The position numbers were made by a program, and so were the translations under genes. DNA of 64,000 nucleotides. Source: Micrococcus endophyticus (lineage in GTDB: Bacteria > Actinomycetota > Actinomycetes > Actinomycetales > Micrococcaceae). The stretch is from NCBI RefSeq assembly GCF_014205115.1, contig NZ_JACHMW010000001.1:1550001-1614000 (forward strand), written 5' to 3'. Below are positions 55,160 to 64,000 of this stretch, in pieces. Below the pieces are notes generated by a model. It worked only from the letters and a program-made list of their open reading frames with translations, had not been told where the DNA came from and did not search any database. Position 1 is the first letter of the stretch; each line of letters starts with the position of its first letter.

Positions 55160-57088
55160 TCAGCGCAGGAACAGCGCGCCGAGCCGGCGCGAGGTGAACC
55201 AGATCCCGACGGCGGACATCGCCACGAAGTACAGGATGTGGCCGGCGGTCCCCCACGTCACCACGCCCACCGCGAGCGCGCGCATCAGCTCCACGGCGTG
55301 CCACAGCGGGAGCACCTGGATGACCCACTGGATGGCCTGCGGGTAGACGCTCAGCGGGAAGAACGTGGCGGAGAACAGGAACATCGGCATCAGCACGATC
55401 TGGATCCAGTCCATGTGCTGGAACGTCTTGAGGTAGCTCGTCACCGCCATGCCCAGGGACGCGAAGCCCAGGGCCACCAGCAGCGCGCCCGGGACCATGA
55501 GCACCGCCGTCCACGAGGTGACCAGTCCCCCGACCGTCATCACGATGAGGAAGCCCACCGCGTAGATCAGCCCGCGCAGCAGCGCCATGGCGATCTCCCC
55601 GAGAGCCACGTCCAGCGGGCCGAGCTTCGTGGAGAGCATGGTCTGGTACGTCTTGGCGTGACGCAGCTTGAAGAACACGTTCCACGTGGAGTCGTAGATG
55701 GCCCCGTTCATGGCCGAGACCGCCAGCAGCGCCGGGGCGATGAACATGCCGTACGGGATCGGCGTGCCGTCCGGACCCGCGACGTCCCCGACCAGCGCGC
55801 CCAGCCCGATCCCCATCGAGGCGAGGTAGAGCACCGGCTCGAAGAACCCGGAGCCGAACACCACCCAGTTGTTGGACTTCAGCGTGAGGAACGCGCGCTC
55901 CATCACGGCGCGCACGTTGCCGGCGTACATCCCGGCCAGCGGGCCGCGGCGCAGGGTGATCTCCGGCATCGGGGGCACGGCGGCGGTGTGCTCGCGCACC
56001 ACGGACGACGACGGCGCGGCCGGCTCGGCGCCGGCGGCGGCGGCGGTCACGGCGGGGTCGGCCTCGGCGCGGGCGACGGGGTCGGCGGGGGCGTCCGCCG
56101 CGGCCGGGGCGTCGGCCTCCCGCCCGCGGCGGCCCAGGCGGGACGCGCGGACGGGCTTGGGGCGGGCGAGGGCGTCCCGGTCCGGGGTGCCGCGGCGCCA
56201 GCCCAGGCGGCGGGTGTAGATCCGCACCGCCAGCCACGTGCCGACGGCGGCCATGGCCACGAGCACCACCACGTGCAGCACGGTCAGCCACACCGGCTCC
56301 GCCATGCCGTAGGAGAGCACGCGGCCCAGCTGGGCGGCGTGCCACTGCGGGGAGATCCAGCCGATCCAGCGCAGCCACACCGGCAGCGCCTCGAGCGGGT
56401 AGAACGTGGCGGAGAACAGGAACAGCGGCATGATCACGAGCCGCTGCACCGTGGCGAACTGCCCCTTGTCCTCGGTCAGGGAGGCCGCGAACGCCATGAT
56501 GGGCGCGCCGATGGCCAGCCCGCCGAGGGTGGCGGTGAGGATCTGCAGCCAGCCCCACGGGCTGTGCACCACCCCGAACGCGAGCATCACCAGGAAGAAC
56601 ACGAGCCCCTGGAACAGGAAGCGCAGGCTCACCGCCCCCAGGTGGCCCACGGCGATCTGCGCCGGCGTGAGCGGCGTGGCCTGTGCGGCGTAGTACGTCT
56701 TCTGCCACTGGAACCCGCCCATGACGGGGTAGGAGAACTCGACCGCCGCCGTCATCAGGGCGCCCGAGGCCAGCAGCGCGGGTGCGAGGAACGCGACGTA
56801 GGAGACGCCGCCGAGCCCCTCCTGTGCGGCGCCGCCGCCCATGAGCTGGGCCAGGCCCAGCCCCATGGCCAGCAGGTACACGATCGGCTCGCCGAGGGCG
56901 CCCACGATCAGCACCGAGCCGTAGCGGCGCATGTTCCGCAGCTGGTGCTCGGCGTAGTAGAGCGCGCCGCGGCGCGTGACGCGCTCGGCGGACTCCGCGG
57001 CCGAGATCGGCGGGCTCAGCGGGGCGGGTGACGCAGAGGCGCGGGGCGCGGCGGGGCCGGGGGCCGTCGTCGTGGTGGAGGCGTCCAC
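55160..57088 (-). CDS. ABC-2 permease with two fused permease domains
   Basis: The 642-residue protein contains two related ABC-2 permease domains. The first spans about residues 35-305 (GALYYAEHQLRNMRRYGSVL ... FLFSATFYPLEALPVWLRW), the second about 385-642 (RNWVV-like start KSNNWVVFGSGFFEPVLYL ... FLFSATFFPLSVYPQAIQW). The repeated FLFSATFxPL segment shows they are homologous. A 75-residue Ala/Pro/Arg-rich linker joins them. In most exporters of this NodJ/DrrB type the two permeases are separate or a homodimer. GTG 57088 follows the ATPase stop by three bases. Confidence 0.9.
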   Translation of the reverse strand: MDASTTTTAPGPAAPRASASPAPLSPPISAAESAERVTRRGALYYAEHQLRNMRRYGSVLIVGALGEPIVYLLAMGLGLAQLMGGGAAQEGLGGVSYVAFLAPALLASGALMTAAVEFSYPVMGGFQWQKTYYAAQATPLTPAQIAVGHLGAVSLRFLFQGLVFFLVMLAFGVVHSPWGWLQILTATLGGLAIGAPIMAFAASLTEDKGQFATVQRLVIMPLFLFSATFYPLEALPVWLRWIGWISPQWHAAQLGRVLSYGMAEPVWLTVLHVVVLVAMAAVGTWLAVRIYTRRLGWRRGTPDRDALARPKPVRASRLGRRGREADAPAAADAPADPVARAEADPAVTAAAAGAEPAAPSSSVVREHTAAVPPMPEITLRRGPLAGMYAGNVRAVMERAFLTLKSNNWVVFGSGFFEPVLYLASMGIGLGALVGDVAGPDGTPIPYGMFIAPALLAVSAMNGAIYDSTWNVFFKLRHAKTYQTMLSTKLGPLDVALGEIAMALLRGLIYAVGFLIVMTVGGLVTSWTAVLMVPGALLVALGFASLGMAVTSYLKTFQHMDWIQIVLMPMFLFSATFFPLSVYPQAIQWVIQVLPLWHAVELMRALAVGVVTWGTAGHILYFVAMSAVGIWFTSRRLGALFLR

Positions 57089-57091
57089 GGC

Positions 57092-58111
57092 TCAGTCCAC
57101 CAGGGTGCGGCCGGTGAGGATGAGGAAGACGTCCTCGAGGCTCGCTCGGCGGGTCAGCGTGGTGACGGGGGCGGGCAGGGCGCCGTCGTCGACGAGGCCC
57201 TGGACCACGGCGTGCAGGTCGTCCGCGTGCGCCGCATAGACGAGCACGCGGTCCGGCAGGACCTCCACCCGGTGCACGACGCCGTCGCCGGCGCGCGCCT
57301 GGATCGTGCGCGCGGCGGCCTCGTTGCGGTCCGCGCCGAAGCGGGCCTCGAGGACCTCGCGCGAGGCGTGCTCGCGGATCAGCGCGGCCGGGGTGCCGGC
57401 GGCCATGATCTGCCCGCCGTCCACCACCACGAGCCGGTCGCACAGCTGCTCGGCCTCGTCCATGTAGTGGGTGGTGAGCAGCAGCGTGGTGCCGCGCTCC
57501 TTGAGCCGGTAGAGGCGGTCCCAGAGGATGTGGCGCGCCTGCGGGTCCAGGCCCGTGGTGGGCTCGTCCAGGAGGAACAGGGCCGGCTCGTTGACGAGGG
57601 CGCGGGCGATCACCAGGCGCCGCTTCATGCCGCCGGAGAGGTCGGTGACCTTCGCGTCCGCCTTCTCCGTGAGCTGGGCGAAGGCGAGCAGCTCGTCCGC
57701 CTTGGGGCGCAGGTACGAGTAGGGCAGGCCGAAGTAGCGGCCGTAGATCAGGATGTTCTCCCGGGCCGTGAGCTCCTCGTCCAGGTTGTCCTGCTGCGGG
57801 ACCACGCCGAGGCGGGCGCGCACGGCGGGGCCGTCCTCCTCCGGGTCGATGCCCAGGATGCTCAGCTCCCCGGCCGTGCGCTGCGACGTGCCGGCCAGCA
57901 TCCGCATGGTGGTGGACTTGCCGGCGCCGTTGGGGCCGAGCAGGCCGAAGCACTCCCCCGGGCGCACGTCCAGGTCGATGCCCTTGACCGCGTGGAAGTC
58001 GCCGTACTGCTTGCGCAGCCCGCGGGCGCGGATGACCGGGGCGGGGCCGGCGTCGGGGGCGTCGGCGGGTGACTGCGAAGGCGAGGGCGAAGCGGGGATG
58101 GCGTGGCTCAC
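57092..58111 (-). CDS. ABC-2 exporter ATPase (DrrA/NodI type)
   Basis: The 339-residue ATPase has Walker A LLGPNGAGKSTTMRM (about 58-72), the Q-loop VVPQQDNLDEELT, signature LSGGMKRRL, Walker B LFLLDEPTTGLDP and the H-loop TTHYMDEAEQL. The C-terminal 90 residues form the DrrA-type regulatory part. This subgroup drives export of antibiotics, polysaccharides or lipids; the substrate is unknown. A TACGAT box lies eight bases before GTG 58111. It works with the fused permease encoded next. Confidence 0.94.
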   Translation of the reverse strand: MSHAIPASPSPSQSPADAPDAGPAPVIRARGLRKQYGDFHAVKGIDLDVRPGECFGLLGPNGAGKSTTMRMLAGTSQRTAGELSILGIDPEEDGPAVRARLGVVPQQDNLDEELTARENILIYGRYFGLPYSYLRPKADELLAFAQLTEKADAKVTDLSGGMKRRLVIARALVNEPALFLLDEPTTGLDPQARHILWDRLYRLKERGTTLLLTTHYMDEAEQLCDRLVVVDGGQIMAAGTPAALIREHASREVLEARFGADRNEAAARTIQARAGDGVVHRVEVLPDRVLVYAAHADDLHAVVQGLVDDGALPAPVTTLTRRASLEDVFLILTGRTLVD

Positions 58112-58151
58112 AACTGCTCATCGTACGACCACGCGCGCGGTGCCGGGCCGC

Positions 58152-58568
58152 TCAGCCGCGGCCGAACGTCGCCGGGTCCACCGGCCAGTCGCGCCGCGGC
58201 ACGCTGCGCTCGAGCACCAGCAGGTAGGACTCGGTGACCAGGTCCCTCACGAGCGCCGCGTCGAGGCGGGCCGGGGCGTCGTCGTCGCGCGGGTCCGCCG
58301 AGGGCGGTCCGAGCGAGATCCAGTGCCGCTTGCTCATGTGGTAGCCGGGGGTGACCTGCGCGGGGTAGGCCTCGCGCAGGGCCGCGCCGTCCTCGGGCAC
58401 GGCCTTGAGGTTCACGAGCATCGCCCCTTGGGCCTCCAGCACGAGCATGAAGACCCTGCCGCGGACCTTGTACACGTCCGCCTCCGGCCCGAACGGGTGG
58501 GTGAGCTCCGAGCCCGGCAGCTCCAGGGCGCGGGCGGCGGCGAGGGCGGGCAGGTCGAGGGCGTCCAT
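58152..58568 (-). CDS. MmcQ/YjbR family protein
   Basis: The 138-residue protein has the YjbR fold motifs ELPGSELTHPFGPEADVYKVRGRVFML, MLVNLKAVPED and GYHMSKRHWISL, typical of this small DNA-binding-like family. The biochemical role is unknown; a relative is called mmcQ from the mitomycin cluster. It starts at an ATG with a TAGCCT box seven bases upstream, so it is probably leaderless. Confidence 0.88.
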   Translation of the reverse strand: MDALDLPALAAARALELPGSELTHPFGPEADVYKVRGRVFMLVLEAQGAMLVNLKAVPEDGAALREAYPAQVTPGYHMSKRHWISLGPPSADPRDDDAPARLDAALVRDLVTESYLLVLERSVPRRDWPVDPATFGRG

Positions 58569-58575
58569 GGACCGC

Positions 58576-58581
58576 AGGCTA
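58576..58581 (-). promoter_or_regulatory. -10 box TAGCCT of the YjbR gene
   Basis: On the minus strand TAGCCT ends seven bases before the ATG at 58568. Confidence 0.5.
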
Positions 58582-58654
58582 GGCGCCCGCCGCGCGGCCG
58601 GTCACCGGCCGGGGTTCCAGCCCGTGGCCCCCGGATATGACCCCCGGACGCGAC

Positions 58655-58710
58655 GGACCCTGCGGCATGGCTCCCGTCTCGCGCGAGACGGGGGCCAGGC
58701 CGCAGGGTCC
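58655..58710 (-). terminator. Long hairpin terminator after folD
   Basis: Arms 58655-58680 and 58685-58710 (26 bases, two mismatches) with loop GCGC follow the folD stop on the minus strand. Confidence 0.8.
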
Positions 58711-58739
58711 GGTCAGCCGGGCGGGGTGCGACGGGCCGG

Positions 58740-59651
58740 TCAGGCCTCGGCGCGCTCCCCCGCCCAGTCCTCGGCGTCGGCCGCGCGCTCGGCGGCCTCC
58801 ACCACGTTGGACAGGAGCATCACGCGGGTCATCGGCCCCACGCCGCCCGGGTTCGGCGCCATCCAGGCCGCCTTCTCCTTCACGGCCGGGTCCACGTCGC
58901 CCAGGACGCGCGACGTGCCGTCCTCCCCGGTGACGCGGGAGACGCCCACGTCCAGGACGATCACGCCGTCCTTGACCTGCTCCGGCCGCACCATGTGGGC
59001 GGAGCCGGCGGCGGCGATCACGACGTCGGCCTGGCCGAGCAGCTCGTCCAGGTTCTGCGTGCCCGTGTGGGCCAGGGTCACGGTGGCGTTGACCTCGCGG
59101 CGGGTGAGCACCAGGCCGGCGGGGCGGCCGATGGTCACGCCGCGGCCGATCACCAGCACGTGCTTCCCGGCCAGCTCCACGCCGTGGCGGCGCAGCAGCT
59201 CCACGCAGCCGGCGGGGGTGCACGGCAGCGGGGAGTCCAGCTCCCCGCCCACCGAGGCCACGAGCCGGCCCAGGTTCATGGGATGCAGGCCGTCGGCGTC
59301 CTTGTCCGGGTCGATGGCCTCGAGCACCTTCTGGGTGTCCACGTGCTTGGGCAGGGGCAGCTGGACGATGTACCCGGTGCAGGCCGGGTCCTCGTTCAGC
59401 TCGCGCACCACCGCGAGGATCTCCTCCTCGGTGGCGTCCGCGGGCAGTTCGCGCTGGATGGACTCGATGCCCACCTCGGCGCAGTCGCGGTGCTTGCCGG
59501 CCACGTACTTCTGCGAGCCGGCGTCCTCGCCCACGAGCACGGTGCCCAGGCCGGGGGTGTGCCCGCGCTCGGTGAGAGCGGACACCCGCTCGCGCAGCTC
59601 CTCCTTGAGGGCGGCGGCCGTGGCCTTGCCGTCCAGGACCTTCGCGGTCAT
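58740..59651 (-). CDS. folD: Methylenetetrahydrofolate dehydrogenase/cyclohydrolase FolD
   Basis: FolD converts 5,10-methylene-THF to 10-formyl-THF using NADP. The 303-residue protein has the active-site [14 protein letters not shown] (49-62, Tyr49 and Lys53), the signature [12 protein letters not shown], the phosphate-binding [14 protein letters not shown] and [14 protein letters not shown]. It follows glyA by seven bases with GAGGC upstream, and the two form a one-carbon operon: GlyA makes methylene-THF and FolD oxidises it for purine synthesis. Confidence 0.96.
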   Translation of the reverse strand: MTAKVLDGKATAAALKEELRERVSALTERGHTPGLGTVLVGEDAGSQKYVAGKHRDCAEVGIESIQRELPADATEEEILAVVRELNEDPACTGYIVQLPLPKHVDTQKVLEAIDPDKDADGLHPMNLGRLVASVGGELDSPLPCTPAGCVELLRRHGVELAGKHVLVIGRGVTIGRPAGLVLTRREVNATVTLAHTGTQNLDELLGQADVVIAAAGSAHMVRPEQVKDGVIVLDVGVSRVTGEDGTSRVLGDVDPAVKEKAAWMAPNPGGVGPMTRVMLLSNVVEAAERAADAEDWAGERAEA

Positions 59652-59658
59652 CGGCGCC

Positions 59659-60939
59659 TCACCAGCCCTCGAGGCCGTCGTACAGCGGGAAGTCCTCGGT
59701 GAGCTTCACGACGCGGGCACGCAGCGCCTGCACGTCCGGGCTCGGCTTGAGGGCCGCGGCGACGATCTCGGCGACCTCGCGGAACTCGGCCTCGCCGAAG
59801 CCCCGGGAGGCCAGGGCGGGGGTGCCGATGCGCAGGCCGGAGGTGGTCATCGGCGGGCGCGGGTCCCACGGCACCGAGTTCCGGTTCACGGTGATGCCCA
59901 CCTCGTGCAGGATGTCCTCGCCCTGCTTGCCGTCCAGCTGGGACTCGCGCAGGTCTACGAGGACCAGGTGCACGTCGGTGCCGCCGGTGAGCACGGAGAT
60001 GCCCAGCTCGGTCATGTCCGGGGCGGTGAGGCGCTCGGCCAGGATCTGGGCGCCCTGCAGGGTGCGCTCCTGCTTCTCCTTGAAGTCGGCCGAGCCGGCG
60101 ATCTTGAAGGCCACGGCCTTGCCCGCGATCGCGTGCATCAGCGGGCCGCCCTGCTGGCCCGGGAACACGGCGGAGTCGATCTTCTTCTTGAACTCCTCGG
60201 TGGAGAGGATGAAGCCCGAGCGGGGGCCGGCGAGGGTCTTGTGCACGGTGGAGGTGACGACGTCGGCGTGCGGCACCGGGTTCGGGTGCAGACCGGCGGC
60301 CACGAGGCCGGCGAAGTGGGCCATGTCCACCCACAGCTTGGCGCCGACCTCGTCCGCGATGGAGCGGAAGGCGGCGAAGTCCAGCTGACGGGGGTAGGCG
60401 GACCAGCCGGCGACGATCACCTTCGGCTGGGCCTCGAGGGCCTTCTCACGGACCTTGTCCATGTCGATCCGGTAGGTGTCCGGCTCCACCTCGTAGGCGG
60501 CGATCTTGTAGTTCTTGCCGGAGAAGTTGATCTTCATGCCGTGGGTGAGGTGGCCGCCGTGGGCCAGGGACAGGCCCATCAGGGTGTCCCCGTGGTCCAT
60601 CAGCGCGGTCATCACGGCCACGTTGGCCTGCGCGCCGGCGTGCGGCTGGACGTTGGCGTGCTCGGCGCCGAACAGGTCCTTGGCGCGCTGGATCGCGAGG
60701 TTCTCGGCGACGTCCACGAACTCGCAGCCGCCGTAGTAGCGACGGCCCGGGTAGCCCTCCGCGTACTTGTTGGTGAGCACCGAGCCCTGGGTCTCGAGGA
60801 TGGCGCGCGGCACGAAGTTCTCCGAGGCGATCATCTCCAGCGTGCCCCGCTGGCGGCCGAGCTCGTCCGCGAGCGCCGCGGCGATCTCCGGGTCCACCTC
60901 GGACAGTGGCTGGGTGTTGATGTCGGGCGTCTGCGTCAC
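59659..60939 (-). CDS. glyA: Serine hydroxymethyltransferase
   Basis: GlyA interconverts serine and glycine, loading methylene groups onto tetrahydrofolate. The 426-residue PLP enzyme has [28 protein letters not shown], the PLP-lysine segment [19 protein letters not shown] and [15 protein letters not shown] 60939 is chosen from the family N terminus, with AAGGGA nine bases upstream. A TAGGAT -10 box at 60995-61000 on the minus strand gives a leader of about 50 bases. Confidence 0.97.
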   Translation of the reverse strand: MTQTPDINTQPLSEVDPEIAAALADELGRQRGTLEMIASENFVPRAILETQGSVLTNKYAEGYPGRRYYGGCEFVDVAENLAIQRAKDLFGAEHANVQPHAGAQANVAVMTALMDHGDTLMGLSLAHGGHLTHGMKINFSGKNYKIAAYEVEPDTYRIDMDKVREKALEAQPKVIVAGWSAYPRQLDFAAFRSIADEVGAKLWVDMAHFAGLVAAGLHPNPVPHADVVTSTVHKTLAGPRSGFILSTEEFKKKIDSAVFPGQQGGPLMHAIAGKAVAFKIAGSADFKEKQERTLQGAQILAERLTAPDMTELGISVLTGGTDVHLVLVDLRESQLDGKQGEDILHEVGITVNRNSVPWDPRPPMTTSGLRIGTPALASRGFGEAEFREVAEIVAAALKPSPDVQALRARVVKLTEDFPLYDGLEGW

Positions 60940-61059
60940 GGGGGATTCCCTTCGAAGCGGGGGTCTGTGCGGCCGGAAGGCTCCGGTGCCGCCCATCCTA
61001 GTGACCGGGACGCACGCGGGCCCTCGTGCATCGCACGACGTCGAGGCCGGGCGGTTCTT

Positions 61060-62666
<1,607 letters not shown>

Positions 62667-62708
62667 TCGACCGGACCTGACCGGCGCCCGCGCGGCGTCG
62701 GCGAGTCC

Positions 62709-62746
62709 ACGGCGGCCGCTCCCTCTCACGAGGGGGCGGCCGCCGT
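62709..62746 (+). terminator. Terminator after katA
   Basis: A 17-bp stem (62709-62725 with 62730-62746, one G-U pair) with a 4-base loop, carrying the GGCGGCC core seen after fumC and sdhB. Confidence 0.85.
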
Positions 62747-62817
62747 CGTCGTGTCAGGTGGGCGCGCAGAGCCGTGCGGGAGTGCAGAGCCGATCACGCA
62801 CCCCCGCAGCGCAGAGA

Positions 62818-62858
62818 CGGCGAGGGCCGCGGGGAGATCCTCCCCGCGGCCCTCGCCG
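62818..62858. terminator. Second hairpin between katA and the convergent terminal gene
   Basis: A perfect 19-bp stem (62818-62836 with 62840-62858) and loop ATC, extended by GCAGAG/CTCTGC outside a mismatch. It most likely terminates the minus-strand gene ending at 62875. Confidence 0.85.
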
Positions 62859-62874
62859 GCTCTGCGGTGTCAGG

Positions 62875-64000
62875 TCAGCGCTTGTTCCGGCGGCGCTCCT
62901 GCGCCTCGGCCAGCTTCGCCTTGAGCACCTTCACGGCCTTGTCCTTGGCCGGGATCGCGACGTTGTCGCGCAGCGGGATGGCCACCTTGTCGCGCACGGT
63001 CTCGAGGACGGTGCCCGCGGCCGCGCCGGCCTGGGCCAGCTTCGAGTCCCCGGCGGAGGCGTCCGTGCGGGCAGTGCCCGGGCGCACGGCGTCCGCGCGG
63101 GTGGCGTCCTGGACCGGCAGGGCGGCGCCCTCGGTGTCGTCGGCGGCCGGCTCCGCGTCCGTGGGCACGGACGAGGTGGAGGTGTCCGGAGACGTGGACG
63201 TCGCCGGGGCGGCCGGCGTCGTGGAGACCGGCGTCATGTCCTCGCGGCGGTGCGGCGGGGTCACGGCGCCGGGACGGTGCGCCGCGGCGGGCGTGGCCGG
63301 GGCCGCGTCGACGTCGGCCTCCGGCGCGGCCGGCGCCGGGGCGACGTCCTCGCGGCGGTGTGGCGGGGTCACGACCTCGTCCTTGCGGGAGTCCGCGGCG
63401 GCCGCGCCGGGGTCCAGCTCCGGCGCGCCGCCCAGGGGCGTCGCGGGGGTGGTGCCGGCGTGCGTCTCCGGGGCGTCGGCGCGGCGGGCGGGCGGGGCGG
63501 TCTCCGTCTCGTCCTCGGCCGGCACCTCGTAGGCGACGCGGCCGGGCATGCCCGGCGTGCCGTCGATCTTGGAGGAGGCGGGCACCTCCGCACGCGGGGT
63601 CGAGGCGGCGGCCGCGATCCCGGCGGCGCCGGCTGCACCGGCGGCGGAGGCGGCACCTGCGGCGGAGGCCGGGGCGCCCTGGGTCGCGGCGCCCTCGGCC
63701 ACGGCCTTCTGGTCCACGGTCACGCCGGTCCCGCCGGCGACGCCCTCAGCCACGGCGCGCTCGGCGTCCCGGTCCTGGCCGGCGTCGTCGCCGCGCGAGT
63801 CGTCGGTCTCGGGGGAGGACTCGCGGGAGGCCGCGGTGGCCTGGTCGTCCTCGTCCTGCTCGGCCGTCACCACGACGACCGAGCCGTGCTCGGTGGTGGC
63901 CACGGTGTGGGCCTCGAGGTGCGCGTCGTCGGCCACGGCGTCGCCACCCGAGGGCAGGTCCGCGGCCGGCGGGACGGCGTGGGCGTCCTCGCTCAGCGGC
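62875..64000 (-). CDS. Low-complexity Ala/Pro/Thr-rich protein, partial
   Basis: The frame is open to the window edge, so the N terminus is missing; GTG 63936 is an internal candidate start. The visible 375 residues are mostly Ala, Pro, Thr, Asp and Glu with no globular motif. The phrase VTPPHRRED occurs twice (followed by VAPAP and MTPVS), and a third Glu/Thr-rich region follows. The last 50 residues are different: basic and helical, with KVAIPLRDNVAIPAKDKAVKVL and a C-terminal RRRNKR, suggesting binding to nucleic acid or membrane. No membrane helix or signal is visible. I do not recognise the protein. Confidence 0.7.
   Translation of the reverse strand, partial: PLSEDAHAVPPAADLPSGGDAVADDAHLEAHTVATTEHGSVVVVTAEQDEDDQATAASRESSPETDDSRGDDAGQDRDAERAVAEGVAGGTGVTVDQKAVAEGAATQGAPASAAGAASAAGAAGAAGIAAAASTPRAEVPASSKIDGTPGMPGRVAYEVPAEDETETAPPARRADAPETHAGTTPATPLGGAPELDPGAAAADSRKDEVVTPPHRREDVAPAPAAPEADVDAAPATPAAAHRPGAVTPPHRREDMTPVSTTPAAPATSTSPDTSTSSVPTDAEPAADDTEGAALPVQDATRADAVRPGTARTDASAGDSKLAQAGAAAGTVLETVRDKVAIPLRDNVAIPAKDKAVKVLKAKLAEAQERRRNKR

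Noticed and set aside
54537-58121. A 1194-codon minus-strand frame spanning the ABC-2 exporter genes
   Set aside because: Its translation is Arg/Pro-rich without motifs, whereas the ATPase and permease in the other frames have full family signatures.

Overview
The window reads as chromosomal DNA of a very high-GC Gram-positive bacterium (Actinomycetota), most like Micrococcus or another Micrococcaceae. The evidence is extreme G/C preference at third codon positions, a mycothiol S-conjugate amidase, GTG starts and leaderless promoters throughout, the 504-residue clade-type catalase, and gene neighbourhoods that match the Mycobacterium tuberculosis chromosome in several blocks. The genus is an inference. 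There is no phage, insertion sequence, CRISPR array, integrase or plasmid gene; most of the window is core genome.

1-9.2 kb: end of a GtrA-like gene, purK-purE-LCP (a tightly overlapping operon), manA, convergent glpX, a DUF4245 gene overlapping a beta-carbonic anhydrase gene, and fumC. 9.2-23.7 kb: a minimal prepilin peptidase, a strong small-RNA candidate (promoter, C6-loop hairpin, U-tract terminator), phoH-like, rhomboid, uppS, trhA, a small membrane protein carrying a TTA codon, mca, DUF4307, greA, GPP34, an overlapping galM-like/AI-2E/ilvA operon, a Bax-inhibitor-type membrane protein, and a small hxlR/oxidoreductase islet lying against the 3' end of a tRNA gene.

23.7-32.5 kb: a tRNA with anticodon UAA but a short variable loop, ndh (NDH-2), a DUF501-Ppx fusion, a DivIC/FtsB-like division protein, eno, mazG (with an in-frame palindromic insertion), add and dedA. 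32.5-42.5 kb: a nucleoside uptake and salvage unit on the minus strand (BMP-type lipoprotein, two-domain ABC ATPase, two permeases, cdd, deoA, dedA, then add from its own promoter), with a palindromic operator candidate at its promoter; then an M20 amidohydrolase and manC. 42.5-46.3 kb: sdhCDAB behind a perfect 19-bp tandem repeat.

46.3-50.4 kb: a MacB/FtsX-type ABC exporter followed by three tandem, apparently paralogous four-helix membrane proteins of unknown role. 50.6-58.6 kb: trpS, an exodeoxyribonuclease III family gene, a small membrane protein, a large palindromic repeat, a 14-TM MFS exporter, and an ABC-2 exporter with two permease domains fused in one polypeptide. 58.6-64 kb: glyA-folD, katA, and the C-terminal part of a low-complexity Ala/Pro/Thr-rich protein that runs off the window.

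The metabolic picture is aerobic: NDH-2 and SdhCDAB feed electrons into the quinone pool, fumC and sdh serve the TCA cycle, eno/glpX/manA/manC link glycolysis, gluconeogenesis and GDP-mannose, glyA-folD supply one-carbon units, and catalase and mycothiol chemistry handle oxidants and electrophiles. The most unusual items are the UAA tRNA with the nearby TTA codon, the structured RNA at 9.9-10.07 kb, the three-paralogue exporter cluster, the palindromic repeats (one inside mazG), and the two gene fusions.
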